Assembly: GCA_023700805.1 (NCBI GenBank)
Contig: JAMPYF010000020.1
Location: 1-64,000, forward strand
Length of the DNA: 64,000 nt
Reading direction: 5' to 3'
Source of the DNA: Sulfuritalea sp.
Lineage (GTDB): Bacteria; Pseudomonadota; Gammaproteobacteria; Burkholderiales; Rhodocyclaceae
The notes below the pieces were generated by a model. That model was not told where the DNA came from, searched no databases, and worked only from the letters and a program-made list of their open reading frames with translations. The translations under genes were made by a program, and so were the position numbers. Positions 10,075-21,122 of this stretch are shown piece by piece (the stretch's first letter is position 1; each line of letters starts with the position of its first letter).

Positions 10075-11784
10075 TTAGAGTTCCTCGGCCAGAATCATTT
10101 CCGACAAACCTTTGCCCGCCGCCACCATCGGATAGACATTGGCCGTCTGATCGGTGAGGAAATCCATGAACACAAGGTCGTTCTTGTGCTTGGTGAAAGC
10201 CTCGCGCAGCGCCGGCTCCACGTCGGCCGGACGCTCTATCTTCATGCCCACATGGCCGTAGGACTCCGCCAACTTGACGAAATCCGGCAGGGCATCGACA
10301 TAGGACTCGGCGTAGCGATTACCGTGGAACATCTGCTGCCACTGGCGCACCATCCCCAAATAGCGATTGTTCAGGTTGATGATCTTGATCGGCAGGCGGA
10401 ACTGCTTGGCCGTAGACAACTCCTGGATATTCATCTGGATCGAGGCTTCGCCGGTAACACACGCCACAGTCGCCTTCGGATTGGCGAAGCGTACGCCCAT
10501 CGCATAGGGCAGACCCACGCCCATAGTGCCGAGGCCGCCGGAATTAATCCAGCGACGGGGCTTGTCGAACTTGTAGTACTGCGCCGCCCACATCTGGTGC
10601 TGCCCAACGTCGGAGGTGATGAAGGCCTCGCCGCCGGTAACTTCATAGAGCTTTTCCACTACATACTGGGGCATGATGATTTCCTTGCCCTGCTTGTACT
10701 TGAGCGACTTCTTGGCGCGCCACTCGTCGATCTGCTTCCACCAGGCGGCGAGCGCCTTCGGATCAGGCACTCCGGCAGAAGCCTCGAGAAGCTTCTGCAA
10801 TTCGTCAAGCACATCAGGCAGATTACCGACAATGGGTACGTCGACCTTGACCCGTTTCGAAATCGAGGAGGGATCGATGTCGATATGGATGATCTTGCGC
10901 GAAACCTCGGCAAAATGGGTCGGATTGCCAATTACGCGATCATCAAAGCGCGCGCCGACGGCGATCAACACATCGCAATTCTGCATGGCCATATTGGCCT
11001 CGTAGGTGCCATGCATGCCCAGCATGCCGAGCCATTGCTTGTCGGTCGCTGGATACCCCCCCAAACCCATCAGGGTATTGGTCACCGGATACCCGAGAGT
11101 CCGGGCAAGCTTGACCAGCCTTTCAGCCGCATCCGAAAGAACCACGCCGCCACCCGCGTATATCATCGGCCGCCGGGCTTCCAGCAGCATCTGCACCGCC
11201 TTCTTGATCTGCCCGCTATGGCCCTTGACCACCGGGTTATAGGAGCGCATGGCGATGGTCTTGGGGTATTCGAATTCGCACTTCTGGTTGGTGATGTCCT
11301 TAGGGATATCCACCAGCACCGGACCGGGGCGGCCCGTCTTGGCTATGTAGAAAGCCTTTTTCAGGGTTATTGCCAGATCCCTGACATCCTTGACCAGGAA
11401 GTTGTGCTTGACGCAGGGCCGGGTAATGCCGACCGTGTCGCATTCCTGGAAGGCATCCTGGCCGATGTAAGCCGTAGGTACCTGGCCGCTGATGATAACC
11501 AGCGGCACTGAATCCATATGGGCCGTGGCGATCCCGGTTACCGCGTTGGTCACGCCCGGCCCCGAGGTGACCATGCAGACGCCGATCTTGTTGGAAGAGC
11601 GCGAATACGCATCCGCCGCATGAACGGCCGCCTGTTCATGGCGAACCAGGACATGCTTGAACTTGTCCTGTTTGAAAAGTTCGTCATAAATATAAAGGAC
11701 CGAGCCGCCGGGATAGCCGAACACGTATTCGACCTTTTCCTCCTGCAAGCACCTGATTACAATTTCCGCGCCGGTTAGCTGCAT
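10075..11784 (-). CDS. ilvB: Acetolactate synthase large (catalytic) subunit
   Basis: This 569-residue thiamine-diphosphate and FAD enzyme condenses pyruvate with pyruvate or 2-oxobutyrate at the start of valine and isoleucine synthesis. The catalytic glutamate lies in VLVRHEQAAVHAADAYSR. The thiamine-binding region reads GEASIQMNIQELSTAK, where the textbook form is GDGS. I recall GEGS and GEAS variants in other betaproteobacteria, so this is probably a lineage trait rather than a defect. Domain order (N, FAD-like middle, C) is normal. It leads the ilvBNC operon. Confidence 0.96.
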   Translation of the reverse strand: MQLTGAEIVIRCLQEEKVEYVFGYPGGSVLYIYDELFKQDKFKHVLVRHEQAAVHAADAYSRSSNKIGVCMVTSGPGVTNAVTGIATAHMDSVPLVIISGQVPTAYIGQDAFQECDTVGITRPCVKHNFLVKDVRDLAITLKKAFYIAKTGRPGPVLVDIPKDITNQKCEFEYPKTIAMRSYNPVVKGHSGQIKKAVQMLLEARRPMIYAGGGVVLSDAAERLVKLARTLGYPVTNTLMGLGGYPATDKQWLGMLGMHGTYEANMAMQNCDVLIAVGARFDDRVIGNPTHFAEVSRKIIHIDIDPSSISKRVKVDVPIVGNLPDVLDELQKLLEASAGVPDPKALAAWWKQIDEWRAKKSLKYKQGKEIIMPQYVVEKLYEVTGGEAFITSDVGQHQMWAAQYYKFDKPRRWINSGGLGTMGVGLPYAMGVRFANPKATVACVTGEASIQMNIQELSTAKQFRLPIKIINLNNRYLGMVRQWQQMFHGNRYAESYVDALPDFVKLAESYGHVGMKIERPADVEPALREAFTKHKNDLVFMDFLTDQTANVYPMVAAGKGLSEMILAEEL

Positions 11785-11821
11785 TGATTACACCTGTTAC
11801 ACTTTTCGAGTGAAACGTATA

Positions 11822-11850
11822 ACCTTACTGACTCGCCCGCGAATGGTCAA
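11822..11850 (-). promoter_or_regulatory. Probable promoter of ilvBNC
   Basis: TTGACC (minus strand, 11845-11850) is followed after 17 bases by TAAGGT (11822-11827), about 38 bases before the ilvB start codon. The remaining leader is short, leaving no room for an attenuator peptide between the predicted transcript start and ilvB. Confidence 0.55.
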
Positions 11851-11947
11851 GATTTATGTCTGCGGCGCCCGTACCGCAAACGGTATCCCTTGCGGATATA
11901 GTTGGCCTTTCGTAGTGAAAACTGCCGAAAGGTGACAGGAGTCACTC

Positions 11948-12511
11948 CTGAGTTCCCGAACCGAACTATCCAATTTCCTTGCCAGCATAGAGCGGCGCGC
12001 CTTCAAACAGGCCATGTTTGCCATCCGAAACGAGGAGACCGCACTGGACATCGTTCAGGATGCGATGATGCGTCTCGCGGAAAAATACGGCAACCGCCCA
12101 GGTGCGGAATGGCCGATGCTGTTTCAGAGAATCCTGCAAAATGCCATTCGCGACTGTTACCGGCGATCCAAGGTAAGGTCCTTGTGGACTACGCTGCTGT
12201 CATCCCTGTCGCCGAATGAAGATGACGATACCGATCCGCTTGAAACCTTGGCCGGAGAGAATGAATCAGCCGCCCTGGCTCCGCCGCACCAGCAGCTGGA
12301 GAGATCGCAACTCCTTGGTATTATTGAAAAAGAGATCGAGAAACTACCGCCGCGTCAACGTGAAGCCTTCCTGATGCGTTACTGGGAGGAAATGAACATT
12401 GCTGAGACCGCGGCGGTAATGGGTTGCACGGAAGGCAGCGTTAAGACACACTGTTCGCGCGCCACGCATACCCTGGCCGCAGCGCTCAGGGCAAAAGGCA
12501 TAGAGCTATGA
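11948..12511 (+). CDS. RNA polymerase sigma-70 family factor with a CTG start codon
   Basis: This is a small alternative sigma factor. Region 2 is represented by RAFKQAMFAIRNEETALDIVQDAMMRLAEKYG. Region 4 by LPPRQREAFLMRYWEEMNIAETAAVMGCTEGSVKTH, with the helix-turn-helix. The first ATG (12014) would cut away the first helix of region 2. The frame is open back to a stop at 11933. A CTG at 11948 preceded by AGGAG (11937-11941) with a six-base gap gives a family-like N-terminus, SSRTELSNFLASIERRAF. I therefore propose CTG initiation and 187 residues. Its stop overlaps the next gene (ATGA). DUF3619, DUF3106 and RDD neighbours follow, a standard betaproteobacterial arrangement. Confidence 0.85.
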   Translation: MSSRTELSNFLASIERRAFKQAMFAIRNEETALDIVQDAMMRLAEKYGNRPGAEWPMLFQRILQNAIRDCYRRSKVRSLWTTLLSSLSPNEDDDTDPLETLAGENESAALAPPHQQLERSQLLGIIEKEIEKLPPRQREAFLMRYWEEMNIAETAAVMGCTEGSVKTHCSRATHTLAAALRAKGIEL

Positions 12512-12894
12512 ATGAAAATACGGAATTTGGCTACAAGACAAGGCAGATCCTCAACGAAGGGGTGGATATTCTCGACAAGAAGGTGGTTGCTCGTCTTTAT
12601 GAAGCCCGTCAAACAGCCCTGAATGGGCAGCGCTCGACGGTAATGGGCTTGCGCATCGCAGGAATTGGACACGGCGTTGAACTTGCAATTTTTCCGCACC
12701 TGCGGAACCTGCTTGCTGTTGTGGCTTTGAGTGTCGGCGCCGTAGGAACCTACTACTGGGATGCCTATGAGCAGGCCCGGGAATTCGAGGAAATCGACAG
12801 CGCACTGCTGGCCGACGAACTACCCCCTGCCGCCTATCTTGACCGAGGCTTCCACGCATGGCTCGAGTACGCGTCGGACTCATCCTCGCAGTAA
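12508..12894 (+). CDS. DUF3619 family protein
   Basis: This 128-residue protein has one membrane segment (about residues 66-86, RNLLAVVALSVGAVGTYYWD). The N-terminal region TRQILNEGVDILDKKVVARLYEARQTAL is typical of DUF3619. It overlaps the upstream sigma factor by four bases. Because of that pairing it is plausible, but unproven, that it acts as a membrane partner or anti-sigma-like regulator. The C-terminal part, LLADELPPAAYLDRGFHAWL, would lie outside the membrane. Confidence 0.88.
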   Translation: MNENTEFGYKTRQILNEGVDILDKKVVARLYEARQTALNGQRSTVMGLRIAGIGHGVELAIFPHLRNLLAVVALSVGAVGTYYWDAYEQAREFEEIDSALLADELPPAAYLDRGFHAWLEYASDSSSQ

Positions 12895-13391
12895 CGTTCT
12901 GGCTGGCCTTCCCGCCCAGCCATGCAGCCATAGTTCCTCCGCTTTCGCAGCCGTCCTGGTCCGAGCTGACTGCGGAGCAGAAGCGCGTCCTCGCTCCGCT
13001 TTCCAGCGAATGGGACAGCATGGAAGGCTTCCGACGTAAGAAGTGGCTGGGTATTGCACAGCGCTACCAGTCCATGGCACCCGGTGAACAGGCCCGCATG
13101 CAGCGACGCATGACCGATTGGGCCAAACTCACGCCCGACGAGCGCAAGCGAGCACGAGACAAGTACAGGTCATTGCAGAAAGCGCCCGCGGAAAAAAAGG
13201 AAGCGGTCAAGTTGAAGTGGCAGGAGTACAAGGACCTTCCGGAGAGCGAGAAAACCCGCCTCAAGACCGAGGCCGCGCGCAAGCCCACGCCGCGCCCTGC
13301 GCCCTCGAAGCCAGCCCTTGTGCCCAAACCATCGATGCCATCGGACGGACCGCCGCCAGTCGCCCCGGTCGCTCCCGCGACAACACGCTAG
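12858..13391 (+). CDS. DUF3106 family exported protein
   Basis: The 177-residue protein has a signal peptide (MARVRVGLILAVTFWLAF, cleavage after SHA) and the repeated DUF3106 pattern WSELTAEQKRVLAPL, KKWLGIAQRYQSMAPGEQ and DWAKLTPDERKRARDKYRS. A proline-rich tail follows. Function is unknown; the helical repeats recall periplasmic LTxxQ-type proteins. It overlaps the end of the DUF3619 gene by 37 bases in another frame, so the operon is tightly packed. Confidence 0.88.
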   Translation: MARVRVGLILAVTFWLAFPPSHAAIVPPLSQPSWSELTAEQKRVLAPLSSEWDSMEGFRRKKWLGIAQRYQSMAPGEQARMQRRMTDWAKLTPDERKRARDKYRSLQKAPAEKKEAVKLKWQEYKDLPESEKTRLKTEAARKPTPRPAPSKPALVPKPSMPSDGPPPVAPVAPATTR

Positions 13392-13400
13392 CCGGCGATC

Positions 13401-13871
13401 ATGTCCGCCGCAGCGGCGCCCACCGCCGCCCAACTGCCGAGCCTGCGTCGCCGGGTTGCAAGCATGCTTTATGAGAGCCTGCTGCTGCTTGGGGTGCTTT
13501 CCGTCAGCTTCATGCTGCCGCACCTTGCCCTGGGAATGGGATTCGACATCGTCTTACCGGGTTGGGTGTTGCTCGGCCACGTGTTCATCGTGCTGGGCGC
13601 CTATTTTCTCTGGTACTGGATTCATGGCGGGCAGACCCTGGCGATGCAGACCTGGAATATCAGGCTGACCACGCCAAGCGGAGCTCAACCATCCCCGGCG
13701 CGCCTCGCACTGCGTTATGTTCTGGCCTGGCCCAGCCTCCTCTATTTTGGTGCCGGAGTGCTCTGGGCTTTGTTCGATCGCGATCGCCAATTCCTCCATG
13801 ATCGCCTGGCGGGGACGCGATTGGTGTTCAAGCAACAGAAGGTTGCCTCAGCGCCGATCAACCCACCATAG
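13401..13871 (+). CDS. RDD family membrane protein
   Basis: The 156-residue protein carries the RDD motif in variant form: an early arginine pair (LPSLRRRVASMLYESLLLLG) and late aspartates (ALFDRDRQFLHDRLAGTRLV). There are three membrane segments. RDD proteins are small membrane proteins of uncertain role, suggested to aid transport. It is the last gene of the sigma-factor operon and overlaps the lptG stop by 24 bases tail to tail. Confidence 0.88.
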   Translation: MSAAAAPTAAQLPSLRRRVASMLYESLLLLGVLSVSFMLPHLALGMGFDIVLPGWVLLGHVFIVLGAYFLWYWIHGGQTLAMQTWNIRLTTPSGAQPSPARLALRYVLAWPSLLYFGAGVLWALFDRDRQFLHDRLAGTRLVFKQQKVASAPINPP

Positions 13872-14927
13872 CATTCCGGCGGCGGTCATCAAGAACAGCA
13901 CGCTCGGCGTTATCGCAGAGTAGAAGGGTGGCCAGCTGTTGATCACGCCGAGACTTGAAAACAGGCCATTCAGCATGTGGAAACCGATACCGAGCATGAT
14001 GCCGGCAAATACGCGGATGGTCACCGCGCCCATTCGATCCTGCATATAGGCAAACGGCAGGGCCAGAGACATCATCACCAGCGCCGCCAAGGGGTAGAAG
14101 AGTTTCTTCCACATCGCTATTTCATAGCGGTCCGTCTTTTGCTGATTGCCGCTCAAGTGGCGGATAAAGAGATATAGATTGACCAGCGACATGCGCTCCG
14201 GCACCACCAACAGCACGGATAACAGGTCCGGATTGAGCGCTGATTTCCAACTCAGCACGCGATATTTTTCCACGTGTGCCATATCGCCGGAAAATACCGT
14301 GCGGACTACGCCATCGAGTGACCATGTATTCGCACCGAGATAAGTGCCTCCGTCGGCTTGGGTGATGGAGAGCAGCTGGAACCGGTCGTCGAATTCAAAC
14401 ACGCGTACATTGTGCAAAGTCGCGTCCGGTAGCACCTCGCGAACATTCACGAACGAGCGTTCGTCCCGGACCCACAGGCCGGAACGAAACTCCTGCGCCA
14501 CCAGGGAACCCATTGCCTCCAGCCTCAGTTGCTGAGCTGCCCGCTCCGATGGCGGAGCCACAAACTCGCCGACCAGCAGGGTCAATGCAGAGAACACCAA
14601 TCCGATCTTGGCCAAAGTGAACAGCAAATCCTTGGTCGAGAGGCCGGCGGCGCGCAGCACGGTAATCTCGGAGTGCCGCGCGAGAACGGTAAGGGCGTAC
14701 AGCGTGCCTATCAAAACGCCGATCGGGAACAACTCATAGAGTCGGCCGGGCAGGGTCAGAATCACGTAGCCCAGCGCATGCTGGATCTGGTAACTGCCCT
14801 TGCCTATGCTCTCAAGCTGATGGATCAGGTCAAAAAACGCGAAGAGCATCAGGAATGCCAGCAATACCAAGCCAGTGGAGGCGTAGATCTCACGCGCCAG
14901 GTGGCGTTCGTAGAGTTTCAGCGCCAC
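13848..14927 (-). CDS. lptG: LPS export ABC transporter permease LptG
   Basis: LptG pairs with LptF and the LptB ATPase to pull lipopolysaccharide out of the inner membrane. From the GTG at 14927 it is 359 residues. It begins ALKLYERHLAREIYASTGLV and has three N-terminal membrane helices, a periplasmic beta-jellyroll (about 130-260) and three C-terminal helices (FYPLAALVMMSLALPFAYMQ). GGGGGA seven bases upstream supports this GTG. An ATG at 14942 lacks a ribosome site and would add five residues. It overlaps lptF by 10 bases. Confidence 0.94.
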   Translation of the reverse strand: MALKLYERHLAREIYASTGLVLLAFLMLFAFFDLIHQLESIGKGSYQIQHALGYVILTLPGRLYELFPIGVLIGTLYALTVLARHSEITVLRAAGLSTKDLLFTLAKIGLVFSALTLLVGEFVAPPSERAAQQLRLEAMGSLVAQEFRSGLWVRDERSFVNVREVLPDATLHNVRVFEFDDRFQLLSITQADGGTYLGANTWSLDGVVRTVFSGDMAHVEKYRVLSWKSALNPDLLSVLLVVPERMSLVNLYLFIRHLSGNQQKTDRYEIAMWKKLFYPLAALVMMSLALPFAYMQDRMGAVTIRVFAGIMLGIGFHMLNGLFSSLGVINSWPPFYSAITPSVLFLMTAAGMLWWVDRR

Positions 14928-16000
14928 CGCAGCTTCCCCCATGCCAGGGGATTCTGCCGTCGATAGAAAAGCACCACCAGCAGCACGAACATGCCGACGT
15001 GAACCGCCCAGACGCCGATCTCGAAACGCAGTTTGCCTTGCGCAACCCAAGCTTGACTGACACTGAGCAGATTGCTGTAGATCATGTAGGTAAGCAATGC
15101 GAATATTAGGTTGTTGGTTCGTCCAGCCCGCGGATTGACGAATGCCAGCGGTATCGCCAGAACGGCCAGATTCAATGCCGCAAGCGGCAGGCCGAGACGC
15201 CACAGGAGTTCGGCCAGATGGGCCGGCTGAGGATCTCGCACGAGTTCCCATACCGGCTTGGTGCGCGGCGAATCCTCAAAGCCGCGGGCTTCCTTGGTTT
15301 CGATGCGCAAGGCATAGCGATCAAACTCCATCACCCGGTACTCCGGAGTTCCCGCAGTACCTTCGTAACGCCGCCCATGATCCAGAACCAGGAAACGATC
15401 GCCGTTGGGAACGGTCTCGGTGTGGCCTTGCGCCGTCGCCATGACACCCAACCGGCCCTGCTGGATGGAACTGATGAATACGTTCTTTACCTTTCCGTCT
15501 TCGCCGGCAACGCTTTCCACGAAAAATACGCGGTCGGCGCCGCTCGACTCGTTGAACGCGCCCGGGGATACCCGTGCCACGTCGTCGCGCTGATCCATGC
15601 TTTGGCGGTACGCCTCGCTCTTTTGCGTCGCCCATGGCGCCAGCAGCAGTGAAAGAACGGCTATCACGAGCACCGGCGGCCCAACGAACTTCAATACCGG
15701 CTTGACCCAGGCGGTGAGGGGGATCCCGGATGACAGCCAGACCACCATCTCCGAATCGCGGTACCAGCGCGAAAGCGTCATCAACACCGCGACGAAGAGG
15801 GTCAGCGAAAGCAGTACCGGCAGATAGCTGATCGCACGAAAACCCAGCAGCGCAATTACCGCCTCGGAAGCCAGTTTTCCGCCTGCCGCATCCCCCAGCA
15901 GACGAATCAACTGGGTGGTCATCAGGATCGCGAAGAGGGCGACAAAAACCCCCACCGCTGTCTGGGTGAACTCCCTAATTGCGGCGCGCTGAAAAATCAT
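14918..16000 (-). CDS. lptF: LPS export ABC transporter permease LptF
   Basis: This 360-residue partner of LptG starts MIFQRAAIREFTQTAVGVFV, a typical LptF N-terminus, with six membrane helices and a central periplasmic domain. The conserved coupling region SRWYRDSEMVVWLSSGIPL is present. A longer open frame exists upstream, but the ATG at 16000 fits the family. It is divergent from pepA, with 121 bases between the two start codons that must hold both promoters. Confidence 0.95.
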   Translation of the reverse strand: MIFQRAAIREFTQTAVGVFVALFAILMTTQLIRLLGDAAGGKLASEAVIALLGFRAISYLPVLLSLTLFVAVLMTLSRWYRDSEMVVWLSSGIPLTAWVKPVLKFVGPPVLVIAVLSLLLAPWATQKSEAYRQSMDQRDDVARVSPGAFNESSGADRVFFVESVAGEDGKVKNVFISSIQQGRLGVMATAQGHTETVPNGDRFLVLDHGRRYEGTAGTPEYRVMEFDRYALRIETKEARGFEDSPRTKPVWELVRDPQPAHLAELLWRLGLPLAALNLAVLAIPLAFVNPRAGRTNNLIFALLTYMIYSNLLSVSQAWVAQGKLRFEIGVWAVHVGMFVLLVVLFYRRQNPLAWGKLRWR

Positions 16001-16121
16001 CGTGTAACAGGATTTCTGCTTTGACTTTTGGTGAAAACTTGGGGAATAATCACAGTATTGGCGGAAACCACTCGAAACAGAACAATTTCTCCGATTTTCC
16101 GCCGCCTCCAAGGAGAGCATT

Positions 16122-17645
16122 TTGGAATTTAGCATAAAAAGCGGAAGCCCGGAAAAGCAACGCAGCGCGTGCGTTGTAGTCGGCGTCTTCGAACCGAGAA
16201 AGCTTTCCGCAGCGGCGGAGGTCATTGACAATGCCGCCCACCAGTTTCTCAGCGATATTTTGCGCCGCGGCGACATGGAGGGAAAAAGCGGCAGCTGCCT
16301 GTTGCTCCACAGTGTTCCCGGCGTCGAAGCGGATCGCATCCTGCTGGTGGGACTTGGCAAGGAAAGGGAATTCCGCGAAAAAGAATACCGGGCCGCCCTG
16401 GCCACCGCGGTGCGACAGCTCAATGAAACCGGGGGCTTCGACGGCACGGTTTATCTAACCGAACTTGCGGTCAAGAAGCGCGATGTCGCCTGGAAAGTTC
16501 GACAAGCCGCACTGGTGGTGCAGGAAACCCTCTACCGCTTCGATCGCCTCAAATCAAAGAAAGAGGAAGTGCGTCGCCCGCTGCGCAAACTGACCTTCTG
16601 CGTCACTCGTCGCAATGAACTTGCCACCGCCGAAAACGCACTGGCTGAGGGACTGGCGATTGCAGCCGGGATGGATCTGGCCAAGGATCTCGGCAATCTG
16701 CCGGGCAACATCTGCACGCCGAGTTACCTCGCCGACCAGGCCAGGCAACTCGCAAAGGCGCACGCGTTGGGCGTCGATATTCTCGATCGTGCCGATATGG
16801 AAAAGCTCGGCATGCACACCCTGCTTTCCGTCGCGCGCGGCTCACATGAGCCGCCCAGGTTCATCGTCCTGCGCCACTCCGGAGGCGTCTCCGGAGCCAA
16901 ACCGGTGGTGCTGGTGGGCAAGGGCATCACCTTCGACTCCGGTGGCATTTCGCTCAAGCCCGGGGCGGAAATGGACGAGATGAAATATGACATGTGCGGT
17001 GCTGCCAGCGTACTCGGCACGCTCAAGGCGGCTGCCATGATGAAACTGCCGCTCAATGTCGTCGGCGTCATTCCATCCACGGAAAACATGCCCGGCGGCG
17101 CCGCAACAAAGCCAGGCGACGTAATCACTTCGATGTCGGGACAGACCGTGGAAATACTCAACACCGACGCCGAGGGCCGCCTGATCCTGTGCGACGCCCT
17201 CACTTACGTTGAGCGCTTCGATCCGGAATGCGTGGTCGATATCGCCACGCTGACGGGCGCCTGCGTGATTGCGCTGGGACATGTCGCCACCGGCCTGCTC
17301 GCCAATAACGACGGCCTCGCCCGGGAGCTGCTCGATGCGGGCCAGGATGCCTACGATCGCGCCTGGCAAATGCCCCTGTGGGACGACTATCAGGAGCAGC
17401 TGAAGAGCAACTTCGCCGACATGGCGAATATCGGCGGCCGGCCTGCCGGCACCATCACTGCGGCCTGCTTCCTCGCGCGCTTCACCGACAAGTACCATTG
17501 GGCGCATCTGGACATTGCGGGCACCGCCTGGCGTTCGGGCAAGGACAAGGGCGCCACCGGACGACCGGTGCCCTTGCTCAGCCATTTCCTGATGGATCGC
17601 GCCAAAAGCGCCCCGAAACCGGCAGCCAAGCGCAAGCGGGCATGA
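16122..17645 (+). CDS. pepA: Leucyl aminopeptidase (M17 family)
   Basis: PepA is a hexameric dimanganese or dizinc aminopeptidase that removes N-terminal residues and, in E. coli, also binds DNA at resolution sites. The 507-residue protein has the M17 metal motifs [20 protein letters not shown] and the signature [14 protein letters not shown]. It starts at TTG (16122), with AGGAG six bases upstream. The product N-terminus [20 protein letters not shown] fits the family, and no ATG lies nearby in frame. Its stop overlaps the holC start (ATGA). Confidence 0.96.
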   Translation: MEFSIKSGSPEKQRSACVVVGVFEPRKLSAAAEVIDNAAHQFLSDILRRGDMEGKSGSCLLLHSVPGVEADRILLVGLGKEREFREKEYRAALATAVRQLNETGGFDGTVYLTELAVKKRDVAWKVRQAALVVQETLYRFDRLKSKKEEVRRPLRKLTFCVTRRNELATAENALAEGLAIAAGMDLAKDLGNLPGNICTPSYLADQARQLAKAHALGVDILDRADMEKLGMHTLLSVARGSHEPPRFIVLRHSGGVSGAKPVVLVGKGITFDSGGISLKPGAEMDEMKYDMCGAASVLGTLKAAAMMKLPLNVVGVIPSTENMPGGAATKPGDVITSMSGQTVEILNTDAEGRLILCDALTYVERFDPECVVDIATLTGACVIALGHVATGLLANNDGLARELLDAGQDAYDRAWQMPLWDDYQEQLKSNFADMANIGGRPAGTITAACFLARFTDKYHWAHLDIAGTAWRSGKDKGATGRPVPLLSHFLMDRAKSAPKPAAKRKRA

Positions 17646-18070
17646 CAAGAATCACCTTTCTCCATGGCGCGCGCGACCGGTTGCAGGCTGTCGCCGCATG
17701 GCTGGAGCGCGCCAGCGGCGAAGGCCGGCGGGTATTGGTATACGTACCAGCCGGCGACCGCCGGGACCATCTCGATCGCCTGCTGTGGACCCAACCCGCT
17801 ACCGGCTTCACGCCCCACTGCCGTGCCGAGAATGATCTGGCGGCAGAAACTCCCATCGTCTTCGCATCGGAGCTCGATCATCCGCTCCACGACGAATGCC
17901 TGCTGAATCTGTCGGACGAAGTTCCCTCGGGTTTCAGCCGCTTCGAGGAACTGATCGAAATCGTCAGCATCGAAGATGCCGACCGCCTGCCCGGTCGCGA
18001 ACGCTTCCGCTTTTATCGCGAACGTGGTTATCCGTTGGACAACCGCGACATCTCCGGAGGCATCCAATAG
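17642..18070 (+). CDS. holC: DNA polymerase III subunit chi
   Basis: HolC links the clamp loader to single-strand binding protein. This 142-residue protein starts [20 protein letters not shown] and contains [39 protein letters not shown] and [12 protein letters not shown], all typical of chi. It overlaps pepA by four bases; pepA-holC is a widespread proteobacterial pair, often followed by valS, which is absent here. The next small gene begins directly after its stop. Confidence 0.94.
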   Translation: MTRITFLHGARDRLQAVAAWLERASGEGRRVLVYVPAGDRRDHLDRLLWTQPATGFTPHCRAENDLAAETPIVFASELDHPLHDECLLNLSDEVPSGFSRFEELIEIVSIEDADRLPGRERFRFYRERGYPLDNRDISGGIQ

Positions 18071-18454
18071 ATGGCCGACGACGATACGGCTGACCTCCTG
18101 CGCCAGGCCGATGCGCTGATTCGGCGCAACCGGACCTATGTTGCCGGCTCGGTACCGGCGGCCCCTCAGGTCCCGCCACCCGACGAGGATTTGCCCGTCC
18201 TTACCGACATCGTCACGGAACAGGAAGCCGCTCTGGCTACCGCGCCGCCGCACCTGCAGGAACATCTCGATGCCTTGCGCGAGGAACTTTCGCGCTGGCT
18301 TGAGCAGGAATTGCCGCACGCGGTCCTGAAAGTTACAGATGGATTGGCGGATCAACTGATGGGAGAACTCACCCATCAAGCCGAAAAGAAGCTGCTACCG
18401 CGCCTGATTGCGAGACTCGACGGTACTGCCGACCAGAACCCGGTGGAAGAATGA
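18071..18454 (+). CDS. Small acidic hypothetical protein following holC
   Basis: I do not recognise a named family. The 127-residue protein has no signal peptide or membrane segment. It starts MADDDTADLLRQADALIRRN, has a proline-rich linker, and then a long amphipathic helical region (HLQEHLDALREELSRWLEQE). It begins at the base after the holC stop, so it is co-translated with the replication subunit. A structural or accessory role beside chi is possible but only an inference. Confidence 0.75.
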   Translation: MADDDTADLLRQADALIRRNRTYVAGSVPAAPQVPPPDEDLPVLTDIVTEQEAALATAPPHLQEHLDALREELSRWLEQELPHAVLKVTDGLADQLMGELTHQAEKKLLPRLIARLDGTADQNPVEE

Positions 18455-18503
18455 ATCCGGGTGGGACCGACTTTCCCGGCGGTGCCCCGGGTCGATTCGG
18501 CAA

Positions 18504-19112
18504 TCAGCCCGGCGGGACGGTTTCCGCGAACGCGGGACGCTGCATCAGTTTTTCATACAGCAGCGACAGATTGGGGTAGTCCTCGCGCCACCGAATGTCG
18601 CCGAGGCGGAAGGATACATAACCCAGCGCACAGCCGACGGCGATGTCCGCCAGCGAGAGGCTGTTGCCATGGCACCAGGGCTGCTCGCCCAGATCTTCCG
18701 ACATGGCTTTCAGCGCCTGGGTGGTCTTGCCGCGCTGCCTTGCTATCCATGACGGACTGCGCTCGCCAAGGGGACGCTGCGCCTCGAGAAACGCTGCCAC
18801 GGCGGCATCCAGCACGCCGTCCGCAAGGGCCTCCCAACGCTTGACGCTGATGCGCTCGCGGCCGGATGCCGGCAGCAGGCGACTGTTGGGTGCCACCATA
18901 TCCAGATACTCGGCGATGACCCGGGAGTCGTAGAGCGTGCTGTTATCGTCCAGCACCAGCACGGGAACCTTGCCCAACGGATTGAGCGCAGTCACCTGGT
19001 TGCCCTCCGCCCACGGCGAATCGATGACCAGATCGTAGTCGATCTTCTTTTCCGCGAGCACGATGCGTATCTTGCGGACATAAGGACTGGTAAGGGAACC
19101 GATCAGTTTCAT
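18504..19112 (-). CDS. Glutathione S-transferase family protein
   Basis: The 202-residue protein has the thioredoxin-like N-terminal domain MKLIGSLTSPYVRKIRIVLA. The glutathione-binding segment follows: NPLGKVPVLVLDDNSTLYDS, with the cis-proline and the ES/DS-type acidic contact. An all-helical C-terminal domain completes the fold. It resembles small stress-related bacterial GSTs. Substrate unknown. It stands alone between holC and purB. Confidence 0.92.
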   Translation of the reverse strand: MKLIGSLTSPYVRKIRIVLAEKKIDYDLVIDSPWAEGNQVTALNPLGKVPVLVLDDNSTLYDSRVIAEYLDMVAPNSRLLPASGRERISVKRWEALADGVLDAAVAAFLEAQRPLGERSPSWIARQRGKTTQALKAMSEDLGEQPWCHGNSLSLADIAVGCALGYVSFRLGDIRWREDYPNLSLLYEKLMQRPAFAETVPPG

Positions 19113-19150
19113 TGGGATGAATCACAAGGTTTCGGGCAAGGAAACTATAG

Positions 19151-20629
<1,479 letters not shown>

Positions 20630-20630
20630 C

Positions 20631-20960
20631 ATGGCGTTTGCCGACAATCTCAAACAGCTGCCCCGTATCTCGCATCTGGCCGCAATCCAGTTGCTGGACA
20701 ATGAAGGCGCGGTTGCCGCGACGATAGAGAACAAGCCGGGCCAGACCGGCTCGCTTTCCGTCTACAACCATCTCGGGCAGATCTATGGCGCCATCACCGC
20801 CGAGGCTGCCAAAAAAGGCTTGGAACTGTATGCCGAACATACGGACGATGCACGGCAGAATCCCGGCAAGCATCCCAACATCGACCGCCTTCTGGAACTG
20901 GCGGCCGACGGCAAGCGCCTGCTGCGCGTCAAACACCTCTTCGCCACGGGAATCGAATAG
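20631..20960 (+). CDS. DUF2322 family protein
   Basis: This 109-residue soluble protein starts MAFADNLKQLPRISHLAAIQ and contains AATIENKPGQTGSLSVYNHL and ARQNPGKHPNIDRLLELAA, which I recognise as DUF2322. Function is unknown. It lies two bases downstream of purB and is probably translated from the same mRNA. Confidence 0.82.
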   Translation: MAFADNLKQLPRISHLAAIQLLDNEGAVAATIENKPGQTGSLSVYNHLGQIYGAITAEAAKKGLELYAEHTDDARQNPGKHPNIDRLLELAADGKRLLRVKHLFATGIE

Positions 20961-21122
20961 CCGATGCCATCTCCGGCATGTTGGGCGATACCCGGCGAGC
21001 TCCTGCGTCCGTAACCCAGGTCACTTATCCTTTGACGGAAGCATGGAATAATTTCCGGACACTGATCGTATACCGGATGCCGGTACCTGCTGGCCTTCCC
21101 CTCGACAGAAAAAGGAGTTCAC

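Noticed and set aside
10186..11511. Long plus-strand frame opposite ilvB
   Set aside because: Antisense of a highly conserved gene; composition is typical of GC-rich shadows.
12014..12511. ATG at 12014 as start of the sigma factor
   Set aside because: It would delete the beginning of conserved region 2, and no ribosome site precedes it. CTG 11948 fits better.
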